Of a DNA stretch of 64,000 nucleotides, positions 16,967-24,704 are shown piece after piece. The stretch comes from Paracoccus limosus. GTDB taxonomy: Bacteria; Pseudomonadota; Alphaproteobacteria; Rhodobacterales; Rhodobacteraceae. The notes beneath the pieces were generated by a model. It searched no databases. It had not been told where the DNA came from and saw only the letters and a list, made by a program, of their open reading frames with translations. Each line of letters starts with the position of its first letter. Positions within the stretch are counted from its first letter, which is position 1. The stretch covers positions 1 through 64,000 of the forward strand of contig NZ_WMIF01000001.1 of the NCBI RefSeq assembly GCF_009711185.1, read 5' to 3'. Made by a program: the position numbers and the translations under genes.

Positions 16967-17683
16967 ATGTCCCAGACCGATCCCCACCCGCCCTATTGCG
17001 CCGTCTGCGGCCAGCCCTGCGGGGCCGAGGGCCTTGCGGTCGCCGGGCTGCGGCCGTCGCTGGCGGCGCTGATCCGCCGCGACCGACCAGACCTGCCTGC
17101 GGATGGCAGCATCTGTCAGGCCGATCTGGAACGTTATCGCCAGCTTTACCTGACCGAACTTCTGGCCGACGAAACCGGCGAGGTTGGCACGCTTGAGGCC
17201 GAGGTGGCCGCAGCGCTGTCGCGCGGTGCGCTGCTGACGCCGCAGACCGCGCCCGACGACTTCGAAATGCCGCCCGGATTCGGTGCCCGCATGGCGGATC
17301 GCGTTGCCGAATGGGGCGGGTCATGGGCCTTTATCCTGGCCTTCGTCGGGGTGCTGGTCGGCTGGGTGATCGTGAACACGCTGACCTATCTGGGCCGGCC
17401 TTTCGACCCCTATCCGTTCATCCTGCTGAATCTGATCCTGTCCTGCGTCGCGGCCCTGCAGGCGCCGATCATCATGATGAGCCAGCGCCGGCAAGAGGAC
17501 AAGGACCGCCGCCGCGCCGAAAACGACTACCGAATCAATCTGAAGGCCGAGCTGGAGCTGCGCCAGCTGCATGAAAAGCTGGACCATCAGCTGACGCATC
17601 AATGGCAGCGCCTGCTGGAGATCCAGCGCATCCAGATCGATCTGATCAACGAATTGCACCCTCGGGGCGGCGGCAAGGAGTGA
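16967..17683 (+). CDS. DUF1003 family membrane protein
   Basis: 238 residues. The N-terminus has a small CxxC-type motif (C-A-V-C-G-Q-P-C) and a soluble part to about residue 100. Two closely spaced membrane segments follow at about 120-142 (SWAFILAFVGVLVGWVIVN) and 152-172, then a charged helical tail (RRQEDKDRRRAENDY...). The pair of helices with W-x-F-I and N-x-x-x-Y-L-G-R-P-F-D-P-Y-P-F is diagnostic of DUF1003, whose function is unknown. The start ATG has AGGAAA upstream. It is divergent from the mod operon. Confidence 0.85.
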   Translation: MSQTDPHPPYCAVCGQPCGAEGLAVAGLRPSLAALIRRDRPDLPADGSICQADLERYRQLYLTELLADETGEVGTLEAEVAAALSRGALLTPQTAPDDFEMPPGFGARMADRVAEWGGSWAFILAFVGVLVGWVIVNTLTYLGRPFDPYPFILLNLILSCVAALQAPIIMMSQRRQEDKDRRRAENDYRINLKAELELRQLHEKLDHQLTHQWQRLLEIQRIQIDLINELHPRGGGKE

Positions 17684-17699
17684 GAGGGTAAGGGGGGGC

Positions 17700-18410
17700 G
17701 GGGCAAGCTGCGAAGCGTCGGCGGGGCGGGACGTGCCGTGACGCGGCTTGGGTCGGATCGGCGCGGGCCGCACAATCCAAGGCCCTGCAGCCCTGCATGA
17801 TAATTTCCCATCCGGTGGCGGTGAATTCAGATGTCCCTGGCCTTAGGTGCACGGCCCGGGCGCACAATCCGGCGACCGGGCGATTCAGGTGCCCCGTGCC
17901 CCGGACGTGCTGCCCAATACAGATGCCGCATGTTTCAGGCGCTCGACGTCTTGATCGAAGGGCCCACTGCGCGATCTAGCAGTCGGGCGCTTCAATCGCT
18001 CAGCGCCACAGAGGTTTGAGCGCGTCGCCCGATCCAGATGCGGGCGTTCAGAGGGCAATGTCTTGGACTAGCGAGCCGCCTTGCCCAATCCGGCGGTTCA
18101 GGAGCCCAATGCCCGCAGACCCCTTGCCCGATCCAGACGCGGGGCGTTTCAGTCGCTCGTCGCTCGTCGCTCGTCGCTCGTCGCTCGTCGCTCGTCGCTC
18201 TTCGCTCGTCGCTCGTCGCTCGTCGCTCGTCGCTCGACGCTCAAGGCGACAGCGCTCGATTGCTCGCTATCACGGTCGGATAACTCAGCCGCCCGGCGCC
18301 CCGACGCTTGGGCGCGGTCGCCAGACCAAGCGCCCGGCGATTCAGGCGCTCAGTCCCCCAGACACCCGCCACTCAGCACATCACGGCGCGCCGCCTCAGC
18401 CTGTCTGGAA
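17700..18410. repeat. gene-poor region with degenerate ~50-57 bp repeats
   Basis: No gene is supported here. Related units recur with a core TTCAGG/TTCAAT at 17884, 17934, 17991, 18047, 18097 and 18148 (spacing 50, 57, 56, 50 and 51) and again at 18341. Units tend to read GCCC(A/G)ATCC(A/G)G, then GCGGGCG, TTCAG and GCGCTC. Open frames crossing the block owe their existence to the high GC content and repeat. The heptamer array at 18153 grows out of the end of one unit. Confidence 0.7.
18153..18236 (+). repeat. tandem heptamer array, 12 copies of TCGCTCG
   Basis: Exactly 84 bases made of twelve 7-mers; copy 7 is TCGCTCT, the rest are identical, and a thirteenth degenerate copy (ACGCTCA) follows. 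The unit is also found once at the end of neighbouring degenerate repeats, so the array looks like a slippage expansion of that segment. It is not inside a credible gene. Confidence 0.95.
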
Positions 18411-18419
18411 ACGTAGGAA

Positions 18420-18444
18420 CGGGCCGCTTCGTGGAAACGGCCCG
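18420..18444 (-). terminator. strong hairpin closing the small-ORF element
   Basis: On the minus strand CGGGCCGTTTC, loop CAC, GAAGCGGCCCG form an 11-bp stem (one G-U pair), followed by TTCCTACGTTTCC. It lies about 76 bases past the stop of the 18-codon frame and looks like its transcription terminator. Confidence 0.6.
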
Positions 18445-18520
18445 CGAGATCCACGGAGATGGTCCGGTTAGGGTTGGTGCCCACCGTCCCAGTCAGGGTT
18501 CACGACCCTTGGGGCTGCCC

Positions 18521-18577
18521 TCAGGCCGCGGCCCCCCTGACTGTCCCGACACCTCTCTCCAATATCACTCTCGACAC
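18521..18577 (-). CDS. 18-residue small ORF with an extreme Shine-Dalgarno site
   Basis: GTG start at 18577 gives MSRVILERGVGTVRGAAA and a stop at 18521-18523. Upstream, GAAAGGAGGTGGTCCAG (18577 side to 18593) is complementary to the whole single-stranded 3' tail of 16S rRNA, with one G-U pair, and the AGGAGG core is 7 bases from the GTG. Between its stop and the closing hairpin at 18420 there is another small perfect stem (AGGGT/ACCCT at 18495-18509). I do not recognise the peptide; it may be a leader peptide, a small protein, or simply the visible part of a structured RNA. It lies just downstream of the queuosine-precursor transporter gene on the same strand. Confidence 0.5.
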   Translation of the reverse strand: MSRVILERGVGTVRGAAA

Positions 18578-18638
18578 TGGACCACCTCCTTTCAATGTGT
18601 TGCCGTATGCCCTCAGCCTGCCACAGAGACCTTAACAG

Positions 18639-19250
18639 TCAATGAATTTGCGCACGCTTGCGGATCAAATTTCCGACGACGATCCGGAAGGGGATCAGGG
18701 CCAGCACGGCCTGCGCCAGTTTGACCATCCAATCGGCAACTGCCAGCGAAACCCACAACGGCTGAACGGGGCCGCGACCCAGCAGCGGAACCAATTCATT
18801 TGCCCAAGAAACATCGTCATGCGGAAACAGCGGCACCAGCGTTGCCGAGAAGGCAATGGTGAAAAATACGGCGGTATCCAGCACCGAGCCGACCAGAGTT
18901 GACGCTAGGGGTGGTAACCACCAGTTGTATTTTCGCAACTGATTGAACACCGCGATGTCCATGAGCTGCGCCGCAAGGAAGGCCGCGCCCGAGGCGACGG
19001 CGATGCGCAGCGTGGTCTTGTCCATGCCGGCCGCGACGATGGAACAGATCACCCCGGTGACGAAACCGGCCAGCACCACCTTGCGCGCGGCCGCCGGGCC
19101 ATAGACGCGATTCATGATGTCGGTGACCAGAAAGGCGACGGGATAGGTCAGCGCCCCCCAGGTCAGCCAGTCGCCCAGCAGATGCTGGACAAGGATGTTC
19201 GAGGCCACCACGACGATGGCCATGGCGATCACGCCGGGAAGGATACGCAT
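18639..19250 (-). CDS. queuosine precursor transporter (YhhQ/VUT family)
   Basis: Inner-membrane importer of queuosine precursors (preQ0/preQ1) for tRNA modification. The 203-residue protein has about six hydrophobic helices. Family features are N-I-L-V-Q-H-L near the N-terminus, T-Y-P-V-A-F-L-V-T-D-I-M-N-R-V-Y-G (residues about 38-54, the diagnostic block), and VASGAAFLAAQLMDIAVF. I start it at the ATG at 19250 because the conserved membrane helix begins right there; an in-frame ATG at 19319 would add an unlikely Arg-rich stretch. A GC-rich hairpin lies in the leader, but I could not match it to a preQ1 riboswitch. Confidence 0.9.
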   Translation of the reverse strand: MRILPGVIAMAIVVVASNILVQHLLGDWLTWGALTYPVAFLVTDIMNRVYGPAAARKVVLAGFVTGVICSIVAAGMDKTTLRIAVASGAAFLAAQLMDIAVFNQLRKYNWWLPPLASTLVGSVLDTAVFFTIAFSATLVPLFPHDDVSWANELVPLLGRGPVQPLWVSLAVADWMVKLAQAVLALIPFRIVVGNLIRKRAQIH

Positions 19251-19335
19251 GTCGGATTCCGTTTTGACAAGGTAGCGGAGACTCGGTCGCAGGCGGCAGG
19301 CCCGCTTAGGCCCGCCCATGCCGTCCTGTCAAGCG

Positions 19336-20466
19336 TCAGGCCCCCAGTGCCGCCGTCATCTCGACGGCAAAGGCACCGTTCATGCCCTCGGTCGTGGTAT
19401 TGGTCATCGCCAGCAGCGTCAATGCGCGCGAGGGATCGACCACCCAACTGTGGCCGTAGATGCCGCCCCAGCTGAGGCTGCCCTGCGGCAGGCCGATGCC
19501 GACCAGTGCCGGATCGCAGACCACCGCGCCCATCCAGCTGTGACCCCAGCCGGGTCCGCGCATCGGATGCGGCCCGGTGATCCGGTTCTGCATCGCCATG
19601 CGGCGCAGCGGTTCAGAAATGAAGGGCCCGTCGCGCAGCGCATCCAGCACGGCAAGCGCCGCCGCAGGCTGACCCGACATGCCGCCCCCGCCCGAGGGAA
19701 AGGCTGCGGGGTCAAAGCCGCGTTCGGGCAGAAAGCTGAACACCAGCCCCTCGGCGCCCGGAATCGGCACTTGGGTCAGGCCGGACATGCGCCGGGGCTC
19801 GGGGCGGGCGTCGACGTAGTTGGCCGCCAGCTTGTGCGGATCGGCCAGAAACCCGGCCTCGACGCCCAAGGGGCCAGTGACCAGATCGGCCATGGCCTGC
19901 GGCAGAGGGCGGTCGCTTGCCGCCTCGATCACCGCGCCCAGCACATCGGTTGCGACTGAATAACGCCAGGCACTGCCGGGCGCGCGGTCCAGCGTCACGC
20001 CGGCGATGCGGCGCAGGTTCTCGGCCAGCGTGATGCCGCTGTCGCCGATCCCGTCCGAGACCCCGGCCTGCGCATAGGGCCCGCCCGGCGGCTGGGCAAA
20101 GCCATAATCCAGCCCGGCCATATGCGACATCAGCTGATTGACCGTGATCGGCGGCCGGCTGCCATCGGCCAGGGCCGGGGTAAAGCCGGGCAGATAGCGC
20201 GTCACCAGATCTTCGGGGGCAAGCCGGCCCTGATCCATCAGCCGCAGCGCCGCCAGCGTGGTAAAGGGCTTGGTGACCGAGGCATAGCGCAGCCAGCCAC
20301 CTTGCGTCATGGCGCGCCCCGCCTCGCGGTCGGCCATGCCTTCGGCGGCGGAAAACACCAGCTTGCCGTTTTGCGCCAGCATCACCGCGCAGCCGGTGAT
20401 CCGGCGGTCCTGCAAGGCCGAGGCAATGGCGCGCTCAAGCGCTTCGATGGTCTGGGACAGGCTCAT
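19336..20466 (-). CDS. serine hydrolase of the beta-lactamase / penicillin-binding family
   Basis: 376 residues, no signal peptide, so probably cytoplasmic: an esterase or peptidase rather than a resistance enzyme. The nucleophile motif S-x-x-K is in [16 protein letters not shown] (Ser about residue 64), the second motif is W-R-Y-S-V-A-T-D (about 157), and the third, in place of KTG, is Y-G-H-S-W. This pattern is typical of class C-like esterases. It overlaps the phytase-like gene upstream by 4 bp and closes the envelope operon. Confidence 0.85.
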   Translation of the reverse strand: MSLSQTIEALERAIASALQDRRITGCAVMLAQNGKLVFSAAEGMADREAGRAMTQGGWLRYASVTKPFTTLAALRLMDQGRLAPEDLVTRYLPGFTPALADGSRPPITVNQLMSHMAGLDYGFAQPPGGPYAQAGVSDGIGDSGITLAENLRRIAGVTLDRAPGSAWRYSVATDVLGAVIEAASDRPLPQAMADLVTGPLGVEAGFLADPHKLAANYVDARPEPRRMSGLTQVPIPGAEGLVFSFLPERGFDPAAFPSGGGGMSGQPAAALAVLDALRDGPFISEPLRRMAMQNRITGPHPMRGPGWGHSWMGAVVCDPALVGIGLPQGSLSWGGIYGHSWVVDPSRALTLLAMTNTTTEGMNGAFAVEMTAALGA

Positions 20467-21398
20467 GGTGCGGGATCCTCGACGCGGTATTCTACCAGCT
20501 CGGTGCGCTGGACAAAGTTGAAATTGTCGTCCGAAATCATCGTCAACCGGATGCCCTGCGCATCGCGCCAGACCGAGATGCCTTCCAGATTGTCATATTG
20601 CAGCGGCCCGCTGACCAGCAGCACCTGTTCATGGCTCAGCCCGTCCGGGCCCATGTCAAAGCGCCGCACCCGGCTGCGAAAACCCAGAAGCCCCAGAAAG
20701 TCGCGCTCCAGCAGATAGAAGCGGCCGTCGGGGCCGATATCGGCATCCACCGCCAGAAAATCGCCGCTGCGCGGGATCGACCACGGCTGATCCCAGGCGC
20801 CATAGCGATAGCGATAGACCGGAAAGGGCTGCGTCAGCGCGCCCGAGCGTTCCGGCACGGTCAGGATGTCGCCATTGGGCGCGATGGCAAGCGTCTCCAG
20901 CGAGGAATTGCGCTGCATCTGCCGGAAGGCGGCGGGCCGGGGCAGGGGGACGGCGGGGCTTTCGGGCGTGTCATAGCGCACCACCCGCGTCAGCCCCTCG
21001 AAGCTGACCCAAAGCCGGCCGTCGCGGTCGATCGCCAGCCCCTCGCTGTCGCCTTTCCAGCCCGGCGGCAGGTATCGGCCCTGACTGTCCTTGATCCGGG
21101 TGATGCCTTCGACCTGCAGGCCGTCGATCTTGCCCTTGGCGTCGCGCGCGACCTCGCCCCAGCGCAGGCTGGCGCGGTCCGACAGCACGGTAAAGCGCTG
21201 ACCGTCCGCGCTGAGCCGGATGCCGGAAAAGCCGCCGAACAGATCATCGTCCATCGACCAGACATAGGTGCCGATATGGCTGACCCGTGGCTGGCCGCCG
21301 GCCGGATCGGGCCGCGGCTCAGCGGCGCAGGAATAGGTCAGCGTGGCGAGGATGGCGATCAGGGCGGCGGCCGCCCCGCGCATGCAGGTCTTGCGCAT
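20463..21398 (-). CDS. phytase-like (esterase-like activity) lipoprotein
   Basis: 311 residues. A lipoprotein signal is present: a hydrophobic stretch, then L-T-Y-S-C with the lipid Cys near residue 24. The rest looks like the phytase-like beta-propeller family: [46 protein letters not shown] and N-L-E-G-I-S-V-W. The substrate is unknown; family names are by sequence only. It is 8 bases after mepA and overlaps the serine hydrolase, in an operon with envelope functions. Confidence 0.82.
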   Translation of the reverse strand: MRKTCMRGAAAALIAILATLTYSCAAEPRPDPAGGQPRVSHIGTYVWSMDDDLFGGFSGIRLSADGQRFTVLSDRASLRWGEVARDAKGKIDGLQVEGITRIKDSQGRYLPPGWKGDSEGLAIDRDGRLWVSFEGLTRVVRYDTPESPAVPLPRPAAFRQMQRNSSLETLAIAPNGDILTVPERSGALTQPFPVYRYRYGAWDQPWSIPRSGDFLAVDADIGPDGRFYLLERDFLGLLGFRSRVRRFDMGPDGLSHEQVLLVSGPLQYDNLEGISVWRDAQGIRLTMISDDNFNFVQRTELVEYRVEDPAP

Positions 21399-21406
21399 CG
21401 GTCAGG

Positions 21407-22270
21407 TCAGCGCGCCGTGGCCACGGCCTGGCATTGGCGCGGCATTTCGCTGAGCCGATAGCTGCGCGGGTGGCGATAGTTGGGATCGGGCGGCACCGGC
21501 TTGACCCGGCTGGGATCGATCCGGTTCTTGATCCATTCGGCGGCCTCGTTGCAGCCGTCGCCGGGCGGCGGCGCATCCTGCTGCTGACAGACCGAGCCGG
21601 CGGGGCAGGCCAGCCGCACGTGGAAATGGTAATTGTGGTTGTTGATCGGGCGGATCTTGCGCAGCCAACTGCGATCGCCGGTCGCCGTCTGGCACATCGC
21701 CACCTTGGCCACCGGATCGACAAAGACCCGCTCGACGCGCGGATCGCTGGCGGCGGCGCGCAGGATGGCCATATGGGCGTTGCTCCACAGCGCCGAGGGC
21801 GCGGTGCCGGCGGCATTCACCACCGATTGCGAGGACAGCTTTTCACGCTGCGCCACGCTCAGCCGCAGGCTGGTCGGCGGCAGCATCCAGATATCGGCGT
21901 CCAGCCCCATCTGGTGGCTGGCATGGCCGGTGACCATTGGGCCGCCGCGTGGCTGGCTCATGTCACCGATATAAAGCCCCGGCCAGCCGACCTGCTGTGC
22001 CGCCCGCGACAGGCCGACCAGAAAGCTGACCAATTGCGGATGGCCCCAGTTGCGGTGGCGCGACAGGCGCATCACCTGCCAACTGGGCCCGCTTTCGGGC
22101 AGTTGCACGGCGCCGGCGATACAGCCCTTGGAATAAAAGCCGATAGCGGTCGGCGGCCCGCCGGTCGAGCCGTTCGCCGCGCCAAAGACATCCTTTGCCA
22201 AAGGGTCGGCCGCAGCCGGCAGTGCGGCCGCCAGCACAAGTGCGGCGGTGGTCAGGAACTTGCGGATCAC
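21407..22270 (-). CDS. mepA: penicillin-insensitive murein endopeptidase MepA
   Basis: LAS-type zinc metallopeptidase that cuts D-Ala-mDAP cross-links in the periplasm. The 287-residue precursor has a signal peptide (about 1-21). Zinc-ligand regions are present: G-H-A-S-H-Q-M-G-L-D-A-D-I-W and, later, N-N-H-N-Y-H-F-H-V-R-L-A-C-P. The conserved G-F-Y-S-K-G-C-I-A-G-A and R-N-W-G-H-P fit MepA. The start is GTG at 22270, overlapping the MFS stop as GTGA. A much longer frame exists through the MFS gene but reads it out of frame. Confidence 0.92.
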   Translation of the reverse strand: MIRKFLTTAALVLAAALPAAADPLAKDVFGAANGSTGGPPTAIGFYSKGCIAGAVQLPESGPSWQVMRLSRHRNWGHPQLVSFLVGLSRAAQQVGWPGLYIGDMSQPRGGPMVTGHASHQMGLDADIWMLPPTSLRLSVAQREKLSSQSVVNAAGTAPSALWSNAHMAILRAAASDPRVERVFVDPVAKVAMCQTATGDRSWLRKIRPINNHNYHFHVRLACPAGSVCQQQDAPPPGDGCNEAAEWIKNRIDPSRVKPVPPDPNYRHPRSYRLSEMPRQCQAVATAR

Positions 22271-23625
22271 TGCTCGGATTCTCCTGTTGCTTTGACCCAA
22301 CTTAGCAAAACCAGCGACAGAAGGAACATCACGATCAGCGGCGAGATGCCCTGTTGCAGGCTTCCGCTGATCTGGGTGGCCAGCGCAATCAGAAGGGGCG
22401 CGAGGAAACTGGTCGCCTTGCCCGACAGCGCATAAAGGCCAAAGACCTCGGTGGCGCGCTCGGCCGAGGTATGCAGCACGACCAGCGTGCGCCCGGCCGA
22501 TTGCAGGACGCCCCCCGCGCCGCCGATCAGCGCGCCGCAGGCAAAGAACACCGCATCCGGCAGGCGCGAGCCGGCGGGCAGGGCGATCCCGAAAAAGTGA
22601 TCCCGATCCATGCCCACCACGACCACGCAGACCAGCATCAGGACCAGCGTGCAAAGGATCGTCACCGGCTTTGGCCCCCAGCGCCGATCGGCCCGCCCGC
22701 CGAGCCAGCTGATGATCGTGGCCGATATGGCCGAAACGATGCCGAACACCCCCGACAGGATCACCGGCCAGCCCAGCACGCCCGCCGCATAGATGCCGCC
22801 AAAGGCGTAAAGCCCGTTCAGCGCATCGCGCGACAGCATTGACGAGATCAGGAATGCCGCCAGTGAGCGTCGACGCCGCAGGCCGGCGATCAGCGCGCCC
22901 AGATCGCGCAGCGCCGAGCCGGGCCGCAGCCGGCGGCGCGGGCCGGGCGTTTCCGGCACCCACAGGAAAAACGGGATCATGAAGACCAGATACCAGATTG
23001 CGGTAAAGGGACCGGCGGCGCGGGTGCCTTCGCGCAGCGCCGGGTCCAGTCCAAGGATCGGGGCGATCCCGGCCAATGTGCGCCCTGTCGTGGCGCTTTC
23101 GGCCAAAAGCAGCAGCATCAGGAACAGCGACACCACGCCGCCCAGATAGCCAAAGGCAAAGCCCGAGCCCGAGATGCGGCCGATCTCGGAGCGGGGCGCC
23201 AGACCGGGCAGCAGGGCATTGGTAAAGATGGTGGTGAACTCGGCGCCGATCAGGCCGATGCCAAAGCAGATGACTGCCAGATGCAGGTTCGGCTGGTCGG
23301 GCATCAGGAACCACAGCCCCCATGCTCCGACGACATAAAGCACCGAGAAGAACCAGACCCAGACCATCCGCCGCCCGGAATTGTCGGCAACCACGCCCAG
23401 GACCGGCGCCAGCACTGCGATGATCATCCCCGAGATCGCAAGGCCGTAACCCCACAGCGATTGCGCCGCCGCCGCCGCCGCCTCGGGGGCCATGCCGGCC
23501 TGAAGGTAGTGGTTGCGCGCGACCTCGGCGTAATAGACCGGAAAGATGAAGGTGGTCAGCAGCGTGGCATAGGGCTGACTGGCCCAGTCGAAAAACCACC
23601 AGCCCCAGATCCGTTTGCGTTCCAT
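22267..23625 (-). CDS. MFS transporter, UMF1 (Atg22-like) family
   Basis: 452 residues with about 12 hydrophobic segments. The start G-W-W-F-F-D-W-A-S-Q-P-Y-A-T-L and the motif L-A-P-V-L-G-V-V-A-D-N-S-G-R-R (loop 2-3) are characteristic of the UMF1 family of bacterial Atg22-like exporters or amino-acid effluxers. The substrate is unknown. I use the ATG at 23625, which directly precedes the first helix; the upstream frame is Arg/Pro-rich. It is translationally coupled to mepA. Confidence 0.85.
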   Translation of the reverse strand: MERKRIWGWWFFDWASQPYATLLTTFIFPVYYAEVARNHYLQAGMAPEAAAAAAQSLWGYGLAISGMIIAVLAPVLGVVADNSGRRMVWVWFFSVLYVVGAWGLWFLMPDQPNLHLAVICFGIGLIGAEFTTIFTNALLPGLAPRSEIGRISGSGFAFGYLGGVVSLFLMLLLLAESATTGRTLAGIAPILGLDPALREGTRAAGPFTAIWYLVFMIPFFLWVPETPGPRRRLRPGSALRDLGALIAGLRRRRSLAAFLISSMLSRDALNGLYAFGGIYAAGVLGWPVILSGVFGIVSAISATIISWLGGRADRRWGPKPVTILCTLVLMLVCVVVVGMDRDHFFGIALPAGSRLPDAVFFACGALIGGAGGVLQSAGRTLVVLHTSAERATEVFGLYALSGKATSFLAPLLIALATQISGSLQQGISPLIVMFLLSLVLLSWVKATGESEQ

Positions 23626-23701
23626 GCCCTGCCTCTTGCCAGCCGGCCTTTTGCCGCCGCGCCGCGAGCCTAGTGCGCCGCCGGGGCCAAGGAAAGCCGC
23701 C

Positions 23702-24277
23702 TCAGCCCGGCAGATCGCCGCGCGCCACACCGGCGGGCAGTTCGGGCAACACCGGCGGCCACGGACGCTGGGCGTCGGCCGCGATCCAGGCCACAACCCA
23801 GCCGGGCAGGGGCGGGCTGTCCGGCGCGGCACCCACCGCCGCCATCAGCTCGGCCGGCGGCACGATGCCCTGCGGCCCGGTGATTGCTCCGCGCAGCAGC
23901 ATGTGGTTGCAGCATTCGCCAGCGCGCCAGATGCTTTGCTCCATGTAAAGAAACCGCGCGTCCCAGCCCAATGTGCGCGACACCATGGTAAAGCGGTCAA
24001 AGGCGCGGATGCGGCGGCGATAGCGCACCGAGTTGCCGGCCACCGTGATGCCCCAGCCGCGTGTGCGCAGCGTCGGCAGAATGCCGGTGCGCATCGCCAT
24101 CGGCACCCGGCCCAGATCGTAAAGCGTCAGGGTGCGGCCGTTGTTCAGCTCGATCCACGGGTCCAGATCCCAGGGCCAGCAGCGGTGGGTCGAGACATGC
24201 GCCTCCAGCATGCCAATGCGGGGCTGGCGGCGGTATTTCAGCATTTCCTTGGCAAAGCGCAGGATCGGATACATCAC
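23702..24277 (-). CDS. acyl-CoA thioesterase family protein (hotdog fold)
   Basis: 191 residues. The pattern V-S-T-H-R-C-W-P-W-D-L-D-P-W-I-E-L-N-N-G-R (split across about residues 28-48), with N-N-G-R-x-L-x-L-x-D at the start of the hotdog helix, then W-G-I-T-V-A-G-N-S-V-R-Y-R-R-R-I and S-R-T-L-G-W-D, resembles the 4-hydroxybenzoyl-CoA thioesterase-like / THEM6 group. The substrate is not predictable. A second ATG follows the first immediately. It lies about 75 bases upstream of the MFS gene on the same strand, so it may be in the same operon. Confidence 0.75.
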   Translation of the reverse strand: MMYPILRFAKEMLKYRRQPRIGMLEAHVSTHRCWPWDLDPWIELNNGRTLTLYDLGRVPMAMRTGILPTLRTRGWGITVAGNSVRYRRRIRAFDRFTMVSRTLGWDARFLYMEQSIWRAGECCNHMLLRGAITGPQGIVPPAELMAAVGAAPDSPPLPGWVVAWIAADAQRPWPPVLPELPAGVARGDLPG

Positions 24278-24407
24278 GGGCCCCTTTTGCCGGCGGGCTA
24301 GCCAAGGCGCGCGCGCGGGTCAATCGCGACGCTGCGGCCGGACTGCGGCGCCTTGCGAAACGGCGTCTGCTGCCTTACCTGTCGCCAGACTTGCGGATGA
24401 GGATGCG

Positions 24408-24701
24408 ATGGTCACGCTTTACCAAGCCTTGATGCTGATACTGGATGTGGTCTGGTTCGTGATGATCGCCCATATCATCATGTCCTGGCTGATCAATTTT
24501 CAGGTGCTGAACCTGCGCCAGCCCTTGGTCTGGCAGTTGTGGAACGGTCTTTCGCGCCTGCTTGAACCGCTTTACGCCCCGATCCGCTCGATCCTGCCCA
24601 ATACCGGCGGGCTGGATCTGGCGCCTCTGGTGGTCTTTATCATCATCATCATCGCGCAGCGTGCGCTGGCGAACAACGCTCCCTTCTTCTACGGTTACTG
24701 A
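24408..24701 (+). CDS. YggT family membrane protein
   Basis: 97 residues with two hydrophobic segments: about 6-28 (ALMLILDVVWFVMIAHIIMS) and about 68-88 (LAPLVVFIIIIIAQRAL). The loop L-L-E-P-L-Y-A-P-I-R-S-I-L-P-N-T-G-G-L-D is the YggT hallmark (EP.L.P.R...P..GG.D.SP). The function is not settled; members have been linked to osmotic tolerance and cell division. The ATG at 24408 begins at the first helix. recQ follows after 3 bases. Confidence 0.9.
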   Translation: MVTLYQALMLILDVVWFVMIAHIIMSWLINFQVLNLRQPLVWQLWNGLSRLLEPLYAPIRSILPNTGGLDLAPLVVFIIIIIAQRALANNAPFFYGY

Positions 24702-24704
24702 TCC

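Noticed and set aside
17870-18360. Possible CRISPR array
   Set aside because: Units are diverged over their full length, spacing is irregular (50-57), there are no identical repeats with unique spacers, and no cas gene is near.
18016-18471. Open frames in the repeat block with S-S-L-V-A-R-R repeats
   Set aside because: The repeat period is 7 bases, so all three frames stay open whether or not they code; there is no ribosome site and the same composition appears in each frame.
18575-18595. A fragment of a 16S rRNA gene on the + strand
   Set aside because: Only the last 17 bases resemble 16S; the sequence beyond does not continue into rRNA. On the minus strand it is better explained as a Shine-Dalgarno-like site.
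19251-19335. preQ1 riboswitch in the leader of the queuosine-precursor transporter gene
   Set aside because: A GC-rich hairpin is present but I could not match the A-rich tail and pseudoknot of any preQ1 class; a covariance-model search (Infernal) would decide.
22271-23599. An upstream extension of mepA to 730 codons through the MFS gene
   Set aside because: The MFS frame has 12 hydrophobic helices and its own motifs; the extension reads it in the wrong frame. The GTG at 22270 with GTGA overlap and a signal peptide is the real mepA start.
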